DNA of 24,314 nt from Basidiobolus meristosporus CBS 931.73 (Eukaryota; Basidiobolomycota; Basidiobolomycetes; Basidiobolales; Basidiobolaceae), in NCBI GenBank assembly GCA_002104905.1, contig MCFE01000951.1:1-24314 (forward strand). The letters are read 5' to 3'. Positions 10,279 to 19,814 of this stretch are shown here, piece after piece; the stretch's first letter is position 1; every line of letters starts with the position of its first letter. The notes under the pieces were generated by a model. That model saw nothing but the letters and a program-made list of their open reading frames with translations, had not been told where the DNA came from and made no database searches. Position numbers and translations under genes: made by a program.

Positions 10279-10718
10279 CTCATTCCATTATTTTCTACTT
10301 CCCTTTATCTCTACTACACTTATTTTAGTCTTATCCCATTCATCTTATCCAATAAGTACTATCCCATATGCTGGTTGACTATCACACCTGCTTACCTTAT
10401 TGCATAAGTTACCCCTCACTTTATGTAAGATTACTAGCTATAAGTGCTTCTATATTAGGCAAGTACCTGCACCATTACCTGTGACACATGATCAATACAT
10501 GTCACCATCCCTACCAATTCCATACCATATATGGTGTTCCTATGTTACACAGGCTTCAGAATACTGATTCCTGATTGGTTAGATGTGCGGTGCCTCTTAG
10601 AACCTTCCAGTACCTACTTAGAACATTCTTAGGTCATTCGGATGTCATTAAGATTTCTATTGATATCCAGAACCTTCTGGAACACCATGATTAGTAATCA
10701 CTTAGCCAGTGAGAAAAG

Positions 10719-10726
10719 TATATAAG
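10719..10726 (+). promoter_or_regulatory. TATA box in LTR-A
   Basis: TATATAAG in AAAAGTATATAAGGGAGG. The reverse-oriented LTR-B keeps the same motif at about 18823-18830, which supports it as the LTR promoter of this family. Confidence 0.5.
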
Positions 10727-11312
10727 GGAGGCTATCCCTCAACAATAAATCATCATCCCCTTTATCAATATACCAACTTGTTGATTAGTGTGATCACTGC
10801 TACCTGCTGCTACCTGAACTTCCAACCCCAGACCACAGGACACTCCCAGGAAACCATGCTGACAGCCAACTGACCTTGGAGGCACTACTTGTGAGGAATA
10901 CTCAGAGTAGGTATCTTTTATTATATTTGATTCTTTCCCAAGTTTGTTCTTGTACAGGCAAAGATACTTTTCTGTCTTTGTAATTATTGACCACAGCTGC
11001 ATTCTTATCAAGTCCCTGCTGGTGGAGTTTACAGTTGTTTTGACTTTGGAAGCTTTAGTACATTGTCATCTGAAAGGATGCTGAACCCAGCACATACTTT
11101 TGTTAAGACACCAACTAAGCTGGGGATTGTAGCTCAATAGTTTTCCCTTGACAAGCTTGTGGCTTTATTCCCCTTCACATTAGATTAGAGACAAAACCCA
11201 AGTATTCCTAGCAAGCTTTTGCCAGAGGTTATTGCACCCAGTGAACACCCCACACACAAAACACTTGAGAAGTGTTGGACATATCTCTCCCTTGGACCTA
11301 TACACCACCACA

Positions 11313-12180
11313 CTGTGGCACCCTTGTTCTTCTGCCTTTGATAGTTTATGTTATTCTTAAGATACTTTCTTAGTGTACCAATGCTTGCCCAAAATCCATT
11401 TGCCTGTTGGGATCCAGGATAGTGCTCATGGAACAAGCCAAGTGCATTCTGCTCAGCCTTGAGTTCCTGATGGTCACATGGTATGTCAGTCTTAAGCTGG
11501 TGGCATGCTAGACTTCTGACAACCTCTTGAATATTAGCCCACTCTTAATTATTGCACTCAGTGGCTTCATATATCTTCAATGTCTTTTGATTTCTAGGCT
11601 TTGGTATAAGAACCACATTGTGACCCTCCCATGCTGTGATAGGTTTATCTGTGGGCTTTATCTTTGGGCACTGTTGTTGTGCATCAAAGACTGCACAGTG
11701 CTCCTGTGCTGTTACATTGGTAAATGGCTCAATTCTTGGCTGTAACATTGAGCTACCTGAGTTCCACTTTTGCAGCAGAGATACTGCTTTCTCTACCTGC
11801 AATATTGATTGCTCTACACATATTATCCACTCATCCTGTTTCTGGAATATTTCCTGATTTCTCTGAGCCATTGCATATATACTACCATACACTGCACCTA
11901 GTTGATTCATTAGAACTTTGGTATGAGCTGACAACAAACTTGCTAATATGGGTGGTGGTGATGTTTTGACAGCCGCTTGCTGGTCTTCAACTGAGTGTAC
12001 AGCATTTCTACATTCTCATCTGGCAGAGCATAACAGTCAGCTTGTGGCTCAACAGAGATTCTCAGTTACCTACTTGACTGAGAACCTGAGGAGTCCACAT
12101 TATTACCTTCAGTGGGCACACTGTTAACAAGGTCTTTTTTGGATGTAGCCCTGCTTGTTGCACTGAATGTCAAAGCAAGC
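11313..12180 (-). pseudogene. Unrecognised minus-strand gene relic, 5' part
   Basis: I do not recognise the product. From about 11990 to 11313 the minus strand is one frame with a single TAA at about 11545, giving more than 220 codons. It includes a likely helical stretch (MNQLGAVYGSIYAMAQRNQE, then EQSILQVEKAVSLLQKW) and a second block LFHEHYPGSQQANGFW. Above about 11990 homologous-looking polar text lies in other frames (KKDLVNSVPTEGNNVDSSGS, ADCYALPDENVEMLYTQLK), with a stop between. The frame runs unbroken across the CTGT target site into 5301 once LTR-A is removed. It is divergent from the Plavaka fragment at 12927, so it could be an accessory ORF of that element; this is speculation. 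Confidence 0.5.
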
Positions 12181-12926
12181 TGTTGTCCAACTGTTCTTCA
12201 GCTACATCAGAGGTGGAGTTTGGTTGGGAACCAAACAACTTTGCTTAATTTTTTGGCAGCATATATATGGAAGTGAGTCAAAGCAAAGGGGAAATAGTGT
12301 TACTTATATGTGTGTATGTGGTGCCACAACTTTATTTATAATGCTTACTATGGTGGGTCACCATTGAATCTTACATTCTTATAGGTGCAATGTCTCAGAT
12401 ACAAGACTGTCTTAAGTTCACATGAGTATTGACTAAAAAGTGATATATTAGCGTTATGTAGTTGAAGGTTAAACTGTTTGTCCTAAGGACAAGACTACTT
12501 TGGCTCAATGCCATATGAGATGAGAAAAAAGACTATATGGCTATTGTAACAAGCCTCTCAGCCATGAAGCACATAAACAGTAGAGGAAGTATTACAAGGA
12601 TCACAGCCAGTGTTTTGCCACACAAGTCATATTTGACCATTCCTTGGTCCCTACTGTACCAGCATAATCTTTCTGGTCAGTTGATGCTTCTATATTGGCC
12701 CCTGGCCATCTTTGTCACCTTGTGCAAACTGAGTCAGGTGAGTTTTGATGTCTTTAGGCTCTCCTCAGGCTTTGGAATATGGCACACAGAGTGATAGCTC
12801 TGACAAAGAAGGTTCACTAAAGGATTGTGAGCCTATTCCCACTAACAACAGTACCATATATGAGCCCAGTCAAATCCCAATATGCAACAAGGCAACACCT
12901 GCTGAAACAAATGCCAAGGATGCTTT
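12181..12926. other. Region without a supportable gene
   Basis: Short open stretches exist on both strands but none shows a domain or family pattern. A perfect 8-bp stem, GTTTGGTT-GGG-AACCAAAC, lies at 12218-12236. 12745-12926 is open and rich in Ser, Thr and Asn and might be a frame-shifted lead-in to the Plavaka fragment, but this is weak. Confidence 0.4.
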
Positions 12927-13324
12927 ATGGAATCAAGTGAGCCAGTAATTCATCTGCTGGTGAATGATGTAATGCTGTGGCTAGAGAACTGGCGTGTTTC
13001 CACTAATATCAATAGTGGGGGCTTTAAGGATTTATTACTACTTCTTGCCAAAATCATTCCAGGATGCAACATACCATGTACATGGTACAAGTGGACAACA
13101 ATCATGCGGCTAGCTATATATGATTCAAATACTGTCCTTATTCTAGCATTTGTTAACAGCTGCATGGCATTCATATCCAAAAATGCTACCATTGCAACAT
13201 GTCCAAATGGTCAGGAATCCACCACCATTGGGGGAAGACATTGTTCACACTCCAAATATATTCCGGCAATACCACCTGTGAGGAAGCTATTGCAGTCCAA
13301 CAGATATTGCAAAGCTATATAATA
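12927..13324 (+). pseudogene. Plavaka/CACTA-type (Tnp2) transposase fragment
   Basis: The frame reads WRVSTNINSGGFKDLLLLLAK, then a segment with VNSCMAFISKNATIATCPNG and, about 20 residues on, YIPAIPPVRKLL. In Tnp2-type transposases, including the Plavaka superfamily of basidiomycetes, the same order occurs: a helix before the linker, a cysteine region of the form C..NSC.AF...YA....CP.C, then a Y.P..P.....L block. Here the first cysteine and the last CxxC cysteine are changed. The DDE core that should follow is missing because E3 begins at 13325, directly after the stop. It is therefore an N-terminal remnant. The family call rests on motif order and spacing, not on a database match. Confidence 0.6.
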
Positions 13325-13537
13325 GACATGTTCTGTTGGATAGTGCCACAGAGTGCCAGCCTGTTTATAGCGCCAGATTGATCTGGGACTCTACACCACC
13401 ATCTAGCAGTATAATTTTTACCATAATGCCAGTGGTAGTATATAGTTACTGGTATTTTATTTAATCTTACTTATGTTGCTCAGAATAATGCTTTCTTTGC
13501 TTTATTTACTCTTCATAATGCTCCAGACACATTTCTC

Positions 13538-14390
13538 TCAGTGGATGTCTTCTTTATGAATATACTGTGCATTGATAAATATTTTGACTATTTTAGATAT
13601 TCTGTTGTTTTCTCCTATATATGACTTTGCTCTGTAATTACCAGCCAATATGCTGAATCTCTTCAGATATCCAAATGTATGCTCTACTCTCACTCTGAAA
13701 TGATTAACTATTGCATTGTAGAGCTTCTGCTTCCTGCTAAGCACACCATTCCTTGGCTTCCAACATGCTTCAATACATCTTAATCTCTGACAATCCTCTC
13801 CTATATAAGCTAAGTCCACCATACATTTCCCCCCTCCTACTGAATTCTGAATGATTCTCTACCCAGAGTGCTTTGTCATGCCTATTTCTAGTATATGGCC
13901 CACTAAACCAGGTGATGTTACCCTCATTGTCAGACAGTGCTTGAAACTTCACACGGTGTGCCTTGCACTTGCTATAATAAAAGTGCCTCTGCACTCTAGG
14001 GGGTCTGTCAATCCTGACTGCAAAGGTATCTAAAATACTCCTTTTATGAAACCAGTTGCTGAACACTCTGGGATATGGATGTCTATTGGAGCTTCTGAAC
14101 CTAGTATACCAAGGTTGCTCTAAGTTATTCATACCCTCTGGAAGGTGATTCTCCATTGCTGTCAGCTGGGAATGACAGCTTCTACAGCTTTTGTAACCAT
14201 GTATGGTAGGATGAAACCTTGAGGGGCAACAGTTCTTGTAATAGCAGAGAATCTTAACAAGGGATCTCCTTGAGTAGACTGGGGTAGATGCTCCACAGTA
14301 CTTGGTATAGATCTCCTCTAGTGTGTCAAAAGGAAATCCAGCGGTAGTGATAGGATTAGTGAGAAAAAGCCATTCAGATGATTAAGTTGT
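13538..14390 (-). pseudogene. E3 transposase (DDE_Tnp_4, PIF/Harbinger-like), broken
   Basis: Minus-strand relic of the transposase seen intact-looking in E2. The N terminus (about 14390-14350) is out of frame and the usual start is lost. From about 14350 to 13825 it matches E2 throughout, including RSILDTF with the first catalytic aspartate. A frame change near 13825-13830, in a run of Cs, separates this from the end, which reads VDLAYIGEDCQRL (second aspartate) and FRVRVEHTFGYLKRF (catalytic glutamate). It finishes INAQYIHKEDIH, so this copy lacks the C-terminal stop seen in E1 but diverges from E2 in its last residues. Confidence 0.85.
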
Positions 14391-14426
14391 ATTAAAATTG
14401 GATGGTGATTGGGCTGAAGTAATATA

Positions 14427-14515
14427 GACTTGTTCCGTTGGATAGTGCCACATAGTGCCAGCCTGTTTATGGTGCCGGATCAATCTGCACTCTACGGCAC
14501 TATCTGGCACTATAA
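14427..14515. repeat. E1 transposase-side end with subterminal AGTGCC/GGCACT array
   Basis: After the terminal GACTTGTTCC come TAGTGCC twice, a degenerate copy, then GGCACTA twice, matching the array at 24171-24241 in E2. These repeated short motifs are plausible binding sites for an element protein. Confidence 0.65.
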
Positions 14516-14667
14516 TATCTACCATGATGCCAGTGGTATGATACAGTTACTGGTAGTGTTACTCAATCTTACTTATGTTGCTCAGAATAGTGCTTTCCTT
14601 GCTATACTTATTCTTCATAATGCTCCAGACACATTTCTCTCAGTGGATGTCTTCTTGTATGAACATA

Positions 14668-15492
14668 CTATGCATTAATAAGTATCTTAACTATTTTACC
14701 TATTCCGCTGTTTTCTCCTATATATGACTTTGCTCTGTAATTACCAGCCAATATGCTGAATCTCCTCAGATATCCAAATGTGTGCTCTACCCTCACTCTG
14801 AAATGATTAAATATCTCATTGTAGAGCTTCTGCTTCCTGCTAAGCACACCATTCCTTGGCTTCCTATAAGCTGTAATACATCCTAATCTCTGACAATCCT
14901 CTCCTATATACGCTAAGTCTGCCATACATTTCTCCCCTCTACTGAATTCAGGATGATTCTCTACCCAGAGTGCTTTGTCATGCGTACTTCCAGCAAATGG
15001 CCCACTAAACCAGATGATGTTACCCTCAATGTCAGACAGTGCTTGAAACTTCATACAGTGTGCCTTGTACTTGCCAGAATAAAAGTGCCTCTGCCCTCTA
15101 GAAGGTCTGTTAATCCTCACTGGGAAGGTATCCACAATACTCCTGATATGGAACCTGTTGCTGAACACTCTGGGGTATGGAAGTCTATTGGAGCTTCTGA
15201 ACCTAGTATTACAAGCTTGCTCTAAGTCATTCATATCCTCTGCAAGGTGGTTATCCATTGCTGTCAGCTGGGAATGAAAGCTTCTAGGACTTTTGTTGCC
15301 ATGGATGGTGGGATGAAACCTTGTAGGACAATAGTTCTTGTAATAGCAGAGAAGCTTAACAAGGGATCTCCTTGAGTAGATTGGGGTTGATGGTCCACAG
15401 TACTTGGAATAGATCTCCTCTAGTGTGTCAAAAGGAAATCCAGTGGTAGTGATGGGATTGATGAGAAAAGACCATTCAGATGAGTAAGTCAT
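14668..15492 (-). pseudogene. E1 transposase (DDE_Tnp_4, PIF/Harbinger-like), C-terminally truncated
   Basis: A 274-codon frame starting MTYSSEWSFL at the ATG at 15490-15492. It is about 96% identical in protein to the E2 copy by eye, with roughly eleven differences in 260. The DDE residues are all present: D in RSIVDTF, D in ADLAYIGEDC and E in RVRVEHTFG. It ends ILINA with a TAG at 14668-14670; E2 has CAG there and about 22 further codons (QYVHTRRHPLREMC...). A C-to-T change therefore appears to have removed the C terminus. The catalytic core is complete, so activity cannot be excluded from sequence alone. Confidence 0.85.
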
Positions 15493-15849
15493 ATTAAAAT
15501 TGGTGGATGATTGTATGGAGGCGGTTTGAATTGATTTGGCGCAATCTTCATTGTTTACCTAATTTTTAATACATTATGGTTAAATCTCCATCAGTTGCCA
15601 TGTATCCCATCATTATGTTGCAAAATCATCCGCAAACAATACCTTGGTACTTTTATTGATGCTTTAATCATAGGTCTATAATCAAATAGGAAATCTGCAA
15701 TTGATGTGATCTGATCCGTGTCAACACAAATCAAGATGCATCATGCATAATATACGGAAAATTCAACAATACATTAGTTTTCATATATATTTCATATAAG
15801 ACCAGGTTGATGCCAATATTCTGCTGTATAAGTATCCATATCCATTGCT
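15493..15849. promoter_or_regulatory. Divergent intergenic spacer of E1
   Basis: 357 bp between the divergent transposase and ORF2 starts. It is conserved with E2 (22833-23191) and partly with E3 (19489-19814), including GATGCATCATGCATAATAT (a near-palindromic ATGCATCATGCAT). It presumably holds both promoters; no clear TATA box can be assigned. Confidence 0.5.
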
Positions 15850-17095
15850 ATGGTCCCCATACCAAGCCTCAACTCATCTTTAGTACAACCCAGACAAAAC
15901 CCATCCCCCAGCTCATAAGCACAGCCTGGACCAGAAAAGTCAATGTTGGATCCATTTGAGTTCTCACCGAATGATTTTAGTATGGCCCAAGTGTCTATGA
16001 TGAGCCTTTACAGATATTTGGGTACTACTGATTAATCTAGCAGAACTAGATACCTCAGAGAGTTGACAAAGATGGAAGATTTTGAGTAGAAAGCTGTGGC
16101 ATGAGTTCTACATCAAGATGCCAGCCAATGTATGTAAAAAGATATATAACAAGGCAAGTATTGAAATCAAGAATGAGCTGAGAGTGAGGGGATTTGACAA
16201 AGAAGCCGCGTGGGAACAATTTCAAGCGCAATTTGCACAGTACAGGCCGGATGCATCCATTTGTGCCTTGACTTTGGGAACCAAGGAGATTTTGAATGAG
16301 TTTTTGCCTCAAATGACTAATGTACTATGTGATATATTAGTAGAGCTAAGTGGCTTCCAGGAGCAATATACACAGGACTCATCCAGGCAACAGCTCCAAA
16401 GTATCAGACAGAGGGTAAGTGAATACCTTGAGGAATCAGATGGTGAGCTTCAGGAGGAAGAATACAGACCGCAAGCAACATTGTCCAGATTGTGCCAGCA
16501 CACCTTGCTTGATTCCCTACCATCTCTTGCAATCGCAGCGTGCCAGCACACATCAGTCCAGACCATGCCAACACCCTTTACCAGAACACCCCGCATCAAG
16601 TCAACGTGCGTTGGGTCAACGCGCATGCTTCAGAGCAAAACTACAAGAACTCGCCAAACTGCTCATTTAGACACAAGTCCATTGGAGCGGACCAAGTCGC
16701 GTCAACATGCAGCATCACATTGAGCTCAGCCAAGGGCCATCTCAACGTGTCAAGGCGCGCCTGCGCGTGCCGTTTTGCCTGACCATCAGCAAGTTACTTC
16801 TGGTGAACTGACTGATGATGACCAACATGAAGTGCCTCAACCACCGGAGCCCTTGGCAAGTAAAAGAACGTGTCAGCCCATGGCACTACAGGCTGGTTCA
16901 GTTGGTTCAGTTGGAGCAATTCAGCGCGGCCAAGCTATAGCATTACACTCATCAACTAGGAGGCAAAATACTGCCTACAAATACACAAGTAGCCAAGATG
17001 ATAGTCAGCCAGCAAGTAGTACAGGTGTGCAAAGTGAGTCACTACCAAATGCTTCAGTAGTAATCCCTGTGAGAAAAAAACCCAGGAGAAGATGA
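15850..17095 (+). pseudogene. E1 ORF2, decayed copy of the companion protein gene
   Basis: It starts at the ATG at 15850 (MVPIPSLNSS, as in E2). The lesions are TAA at 15916-15918 (CAA in E2), a 2-bp deletion near 16007 and TGA at 16064-16066 (CGA in E2). After that the frame is open from about 16067 to TGA 16721-16723, and again, in the same frame, to TGA 17093-17095. Protein identity to E2 over the open part is near 86% by eye, lower than for the transposase. Many differences replace arginine with Cys, Gln or Trp, as expected from CGN codons losing their CpG. The C terminus is basic (PVRKKPRRR). A possible poly(A) signal AATAAA lies at 17246-17251. Confidence 0.8.
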
Positions 17096-17363
17096 TGCAA
17101 TTGCTTTGAACTGCTATTATTTGTAATGATCCCAACAACCCATTTTTTTTTGCAATCTAAATCAAGCCATTGCAAATCAGTGATCATCAAATTTTTGATA
17201 TAAGTAATATCAAGCTCATCTCATATTTGAGATAGTACCCCTATAAATAAACACCCTGCATATATATACATCATCTGTAAAGCCAGTGCAGCTATTGGAT
17301 CTGTTTTGCACCTACCCAATTGCTTGCGTGCCAGCTATGACACCTTGTCCAATCACTAGGATC

Positions 17364-18097
17364 CAAGTAGAGTCACACCAGATGCAGTGCCTGGGCAAAG
17401 GTCTTTGTCCCTCAGTAGCAACCTCAGCTGAGCCATTAATCTTGAGGGCTAGCTTTTGTAGCTGTTCAGCAAGTTGGTCAATTCTGTTGGTAGTGTAGGT
17501 CTGATTGTCAGCAGCAGCACTCCATGGTTCCTTGGTTGTCTGGTCTGGCAGATTAGATGTCAGGAGTCTCATAAAGGTAGAAGTTTGCTTTGCCTCTAGG
17601 AGAACACGTTTCATCTCTTCAAAGCAAGGAATGCCAGACTTGTCATCCTTGGCTGCATGTAAGTCAACTTTCCTTGCCAAGTCCTGGGGAAGCCCTTGTG
17701 CAAGGTAAAGTGTCATGGTAAACTCAGTTATAGCCTGGGACTCTAGGAGTGGCTTGGCCATATCTTCATACTGTTGAATGAACTCTTCAAGTGGTAGCTT
17801 GGAAAGTCCAGTTCTTCCAAAGTGCCTGAGGTCTTCAATTCCATAGTATATCTGGGGTCTACCATACTTGGTCTGTAGGTAGGTCTTCATTAAGGCCCAG
17901 TCAGTGAGAATGTCTCCTTGTCTGAGAAGCTTAGTGGTAATATCATCGGTGCAGTAGTAGGGGAAGTCTTCAGCCATTTCTTGTTCAGATGGGCTGCACG
18001 TCTTGCAGAGCTTCTCCCATTTGAATATGAGGCTTTCCACATTCTTTCCATCAAACTGTTGGGCTCCATGTGAGAGTGGTAATGGCATAGAGTTCAT
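17364..18097 (-). pseudogene. gag: gypsy B gag, truncated in the zinc knuckle
   Basis: The likely start is the ATG at 18095-18097 (MNSMPLPLSHGAQQFDGKNV). The body has retrotransposon gag features: SLIFKWEKLCKTC, YGRPQIYYGIEDLRHF, and the leucine-rich QLAEQLQKLALKI before a knuckle that begins HCIWCDSTW. In gypsy A the knuckle reads CVYCESAEH...C; here the text after CDSTW is E1 sequence, so the last His and Cys are missing. About 240 codons remain, and they continue open as a chimeric tail to 17312. It is open with no internal stop, which suggests it is not very old. Confidence 0.8.
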
Positions 18098-18214
18098 ATT
18101 GGGCAGGTAGGTTGGTGTTGTAATCTTGATAATATTGGTAGTCACTTTTCAATAGGTGGATAACAGCTCAAACCTTCAGGTAAATCTTGTTGGGTCCTAG
18201 GGAGCTTGTATGAA

Positions 18215-18233
18215 CCCCCCACGTTGGGTGCCA
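18215..18233 (-). other. Primer-binding site of gypsy B
   Basis: The minus strand reads TGGCACCCAACGTGGGGGG four bases inside LTR-B. TGGCxCCCAACGTGGGG is a common LTR-retrotransposon primer site form and confirms that 18238-19307 is a 5' LTR. Confidence 0.75.
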
Positions 18234-18237
18234 AATA

Positions 18238-19307
18238 TATGGTGGTGTATAAGTCCAAGGGAGAGATACGTCCAACACTTCTCAAGTGTTTTGTGGTGGG
18301 GTGTTCACTGGGTGCAATAACCTCTGGCAAAAGCTTGCTAGGAATACTTGGGTTTTGTCTCTAATCTAATGTGAAGGGAAATAAAGCCACAAGCTTGTCA
18401 AGGGAAAACTATTGAGCTACAATCCCCAACTTAGTTGGTGTCTTAACAAAAGTATGTGCTGGGTTCAGCATCCTTTGAGATGACAATGTACTAAAGCTTC
18501 CAAAGTCAAAACAACTGTAAACTCCACCAGCAGGGACTTGATAAGAATGCAGCTGTGGTCAATAGTTACAAAGACAGAAAAGTATCTTTGCCTGTACAAG
18601 AACAAACTTGGGAGAGAATCAAATATAATAAAAGATATCTACTCTGAGTATTCCTCACAAGTAGTGCCTCCAAGGTCAGTTGGCTGTCAGCACAGTTTCC
18701 TGGGAGTGTCCTGTGGTCTGGGGTTGGAAGTTCAGGTAGCAGCAGGTAGCAGTGATCACACTAATCAACAAGTTGGTATATTGATAAAGGGGACAATGAT
18801 TTATTGTTGAGGGATAGCCTCCCTTATATACTTTTCTTACTGGCTAAGTGATTACTAATCATGGTGTTCCAGAAGGTTTCGGATATCAATAGATATCTCA
18901 ATGACATCAGAATGACCTAAGAATGTTCTAAGTAGGTGCTGGAAGGTTCTGAGAGGCACAGCACATCCAACCAATCAGGAATCAGTATTCTGAAACCTGT
19001 GTAACATAGGAACACCATATATGGTATGGAAATGCTAGGGATGGTGACACGGGTTGATCATGTGTCACGGGTACTGGCACGGGTACTTGCCTAATTTAGA
19101 AGCACTTACAGCTGGTAATCTTACATAAAGTGCGGGGTAACTTATGCAATAAGGTAAGCAGGTGTGATAGTCAACCGGCTTATGGGATAGTACTGATTGG
19201 GTAAGACAAATGGGATAAAACTAAAATAAGTGTAGTAGAGATATAGGAAAGTAGAAAATAAGGGAATGAGCACATCTGTCAATGGGTGTCACTGTCACCC
19301 CACTACA
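18238..19307 (-). repeat. LTR-B, 5' LTR of gypsy B
   Basis: 1,070 bp, reverse complement of LTR-A (5302-5342 plus 10283-11312) with scattered differences. It starts TGTAGTGGGG and ends CCACCATA, where LTR-A has CCACCACA; a C-to-T change at the 3' edge explains the loss of the CA end. It carries a TATA motif near 18823-18830. Confidence 0.9.
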
Positions 19308-19488
19308 GCACAATCATCTGTGACAACCACATTGTGTCAGATTGTGCCATAGTGTGCAAGATTGTCCCGCATTGTGCAAAATTGTCCAAGAACAATCCTG
19401 CCTTCTGGTAGCTATTGTATTGCGCACAATTGTTCTTTACAACCGTGGATCATGCCGCGCACCCTGGCATGGTACAATGGAACAAGTC
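19308..19488. repeat. E1 ORF2-side end, with terminal inverted repeat
   Basis: Reverse complement of E2 20828-21007, ending GGTACAATGGAACAAGTC. The GC-rich motifs of E2 are mostly converted: GCGCGATC to GCACAATC, and CCGCGGATTGCGCC to CCGTGGATCATGCC. Confidence 0.85.
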
Positions 19489-19814
19489 TTATGTATTGAT
19501 GCGGTGCAATCAGCTTTATTTATCTGATCTTCCATGCATTACAATTGAATCTCCATTAATTGCCATGCTTGCCATCATTATGTTGCAAGAATTTTCCTCA
19601 AACAATGACTTAGTATCTGTATTGATGCTTTGCCCACAAGTCTTTAATCAAATAGGAAATCTGCAATTGATAGGATTCAATTCATGTCAATGCAATCTGA
19701 GATGCATCATGCTTAATATATGGAAAACTCAGCAATCTCATTAGTTTTCTTATGTATCATATATGACCAGGTTGCTGCCAATACACTACTGTATAAGTAT
19801 CCAAATCTGTCACC

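Larger units (their letters stand above)
5302..11312 (+). mobile_element. Solo LTR-A (gypsy B family), split by gypsy-R
   Basis: 5302-5342 and 10283-11312 together form one LTR of about 1,071 bp with TG...CA ends (TGTAGTGGGG at the start, ACCACCACA at the end). The same LTR occurs in reverse at 18238-19307 (1,070 bp), where it is followed by a primer-binding site and gag, which fixes the family. CTGT immediately precedes the left end (5298-5301) and immediately follows the right end (11313-11316), giving a 4-bp target-site duplication. With no internal region present, LTR-A is a solo LTR left by LTR-LTR recombination. Gypsy-R later inserted 41 bp into it. Confidence 0.88.
17364..19307 (-). 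mobile_element. gypsy B: 5' LTR and partial gag only, inside E1
   Basis: Minus-strand order is LTR-B, primer-binding site, gag. Gag stops in its zinc knuckle at about 17364, where the text changes abruptly to E1 sequence ending AATCACTAGGATC. The rest of gypsy B (pol and 3' LTR) and about 295 bp of E1 are gone. One deletion across the inner gypsy B/E1 boundary explains both losses. The right edge ...CCACTACA at 19307 abuts E1 sequence GCACAATCATC. Confidence 0.85.
14427..19488 (-). mobile_element. E1: second copy of the two-gene DDE transposon, inserted in E3, interrupted by gypsy B
   Basis: The left end GACTTGTTCCGTTGG starts at 14427 and the right end ...ATGGAACAAGTC finishes at 19488. Between them lie the minus-strand transposase (14668-15492), the spacer, plus-strand ORF2 (15850-17095) and the far end (19308-19488). 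All are in the same order as E2 read in reverse. E3 sequence flanks both ends (...GAAGTAATATA and TTATGTATTG...). Gypsy B sequence replaces about 295 bp of E1 that E2 still has (21008-21302). The target duplication is not clean: ATA on the left against TTA on the right. Confidence 0.88.

Noticed and set aside
10739-11011. A 90-codon antisense frame in LTR-A, also open in LTR-B (18538-18810)
   Set aside because: The two copies differ at about seven bases, which give five residue changes, so there is no sign of protein constraint. It starts from TTG and has no domain. It is most likely a chance frame in a conserved LTR.
11316-11323. TGGCACCC just after LTR-A, like the gypsy B primer-binding site
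   Set aside because: The following bases do not match the PBS (no AACGTGGGG). CTGT repeats on both sides of LTR-A, and the gene frame continues across the site. The match is chance and LTR-A is solo.
11527-11969. Several plus-strand frames with hydrophobic runs
   Set aside because: They lie opposite the minus-strand relic at 11313-12180, overlap one another, and have no membrane-protein pattern beyond composition.
12218-12236. Perfect stem GTTTGGTT-GGG-AACCAAAC as a terminator or RNA element
   Set aside because: It is a single short stem in a non-coding eukaryotic stretch with no gene to serve and no conserved copy elsewhere in the window.
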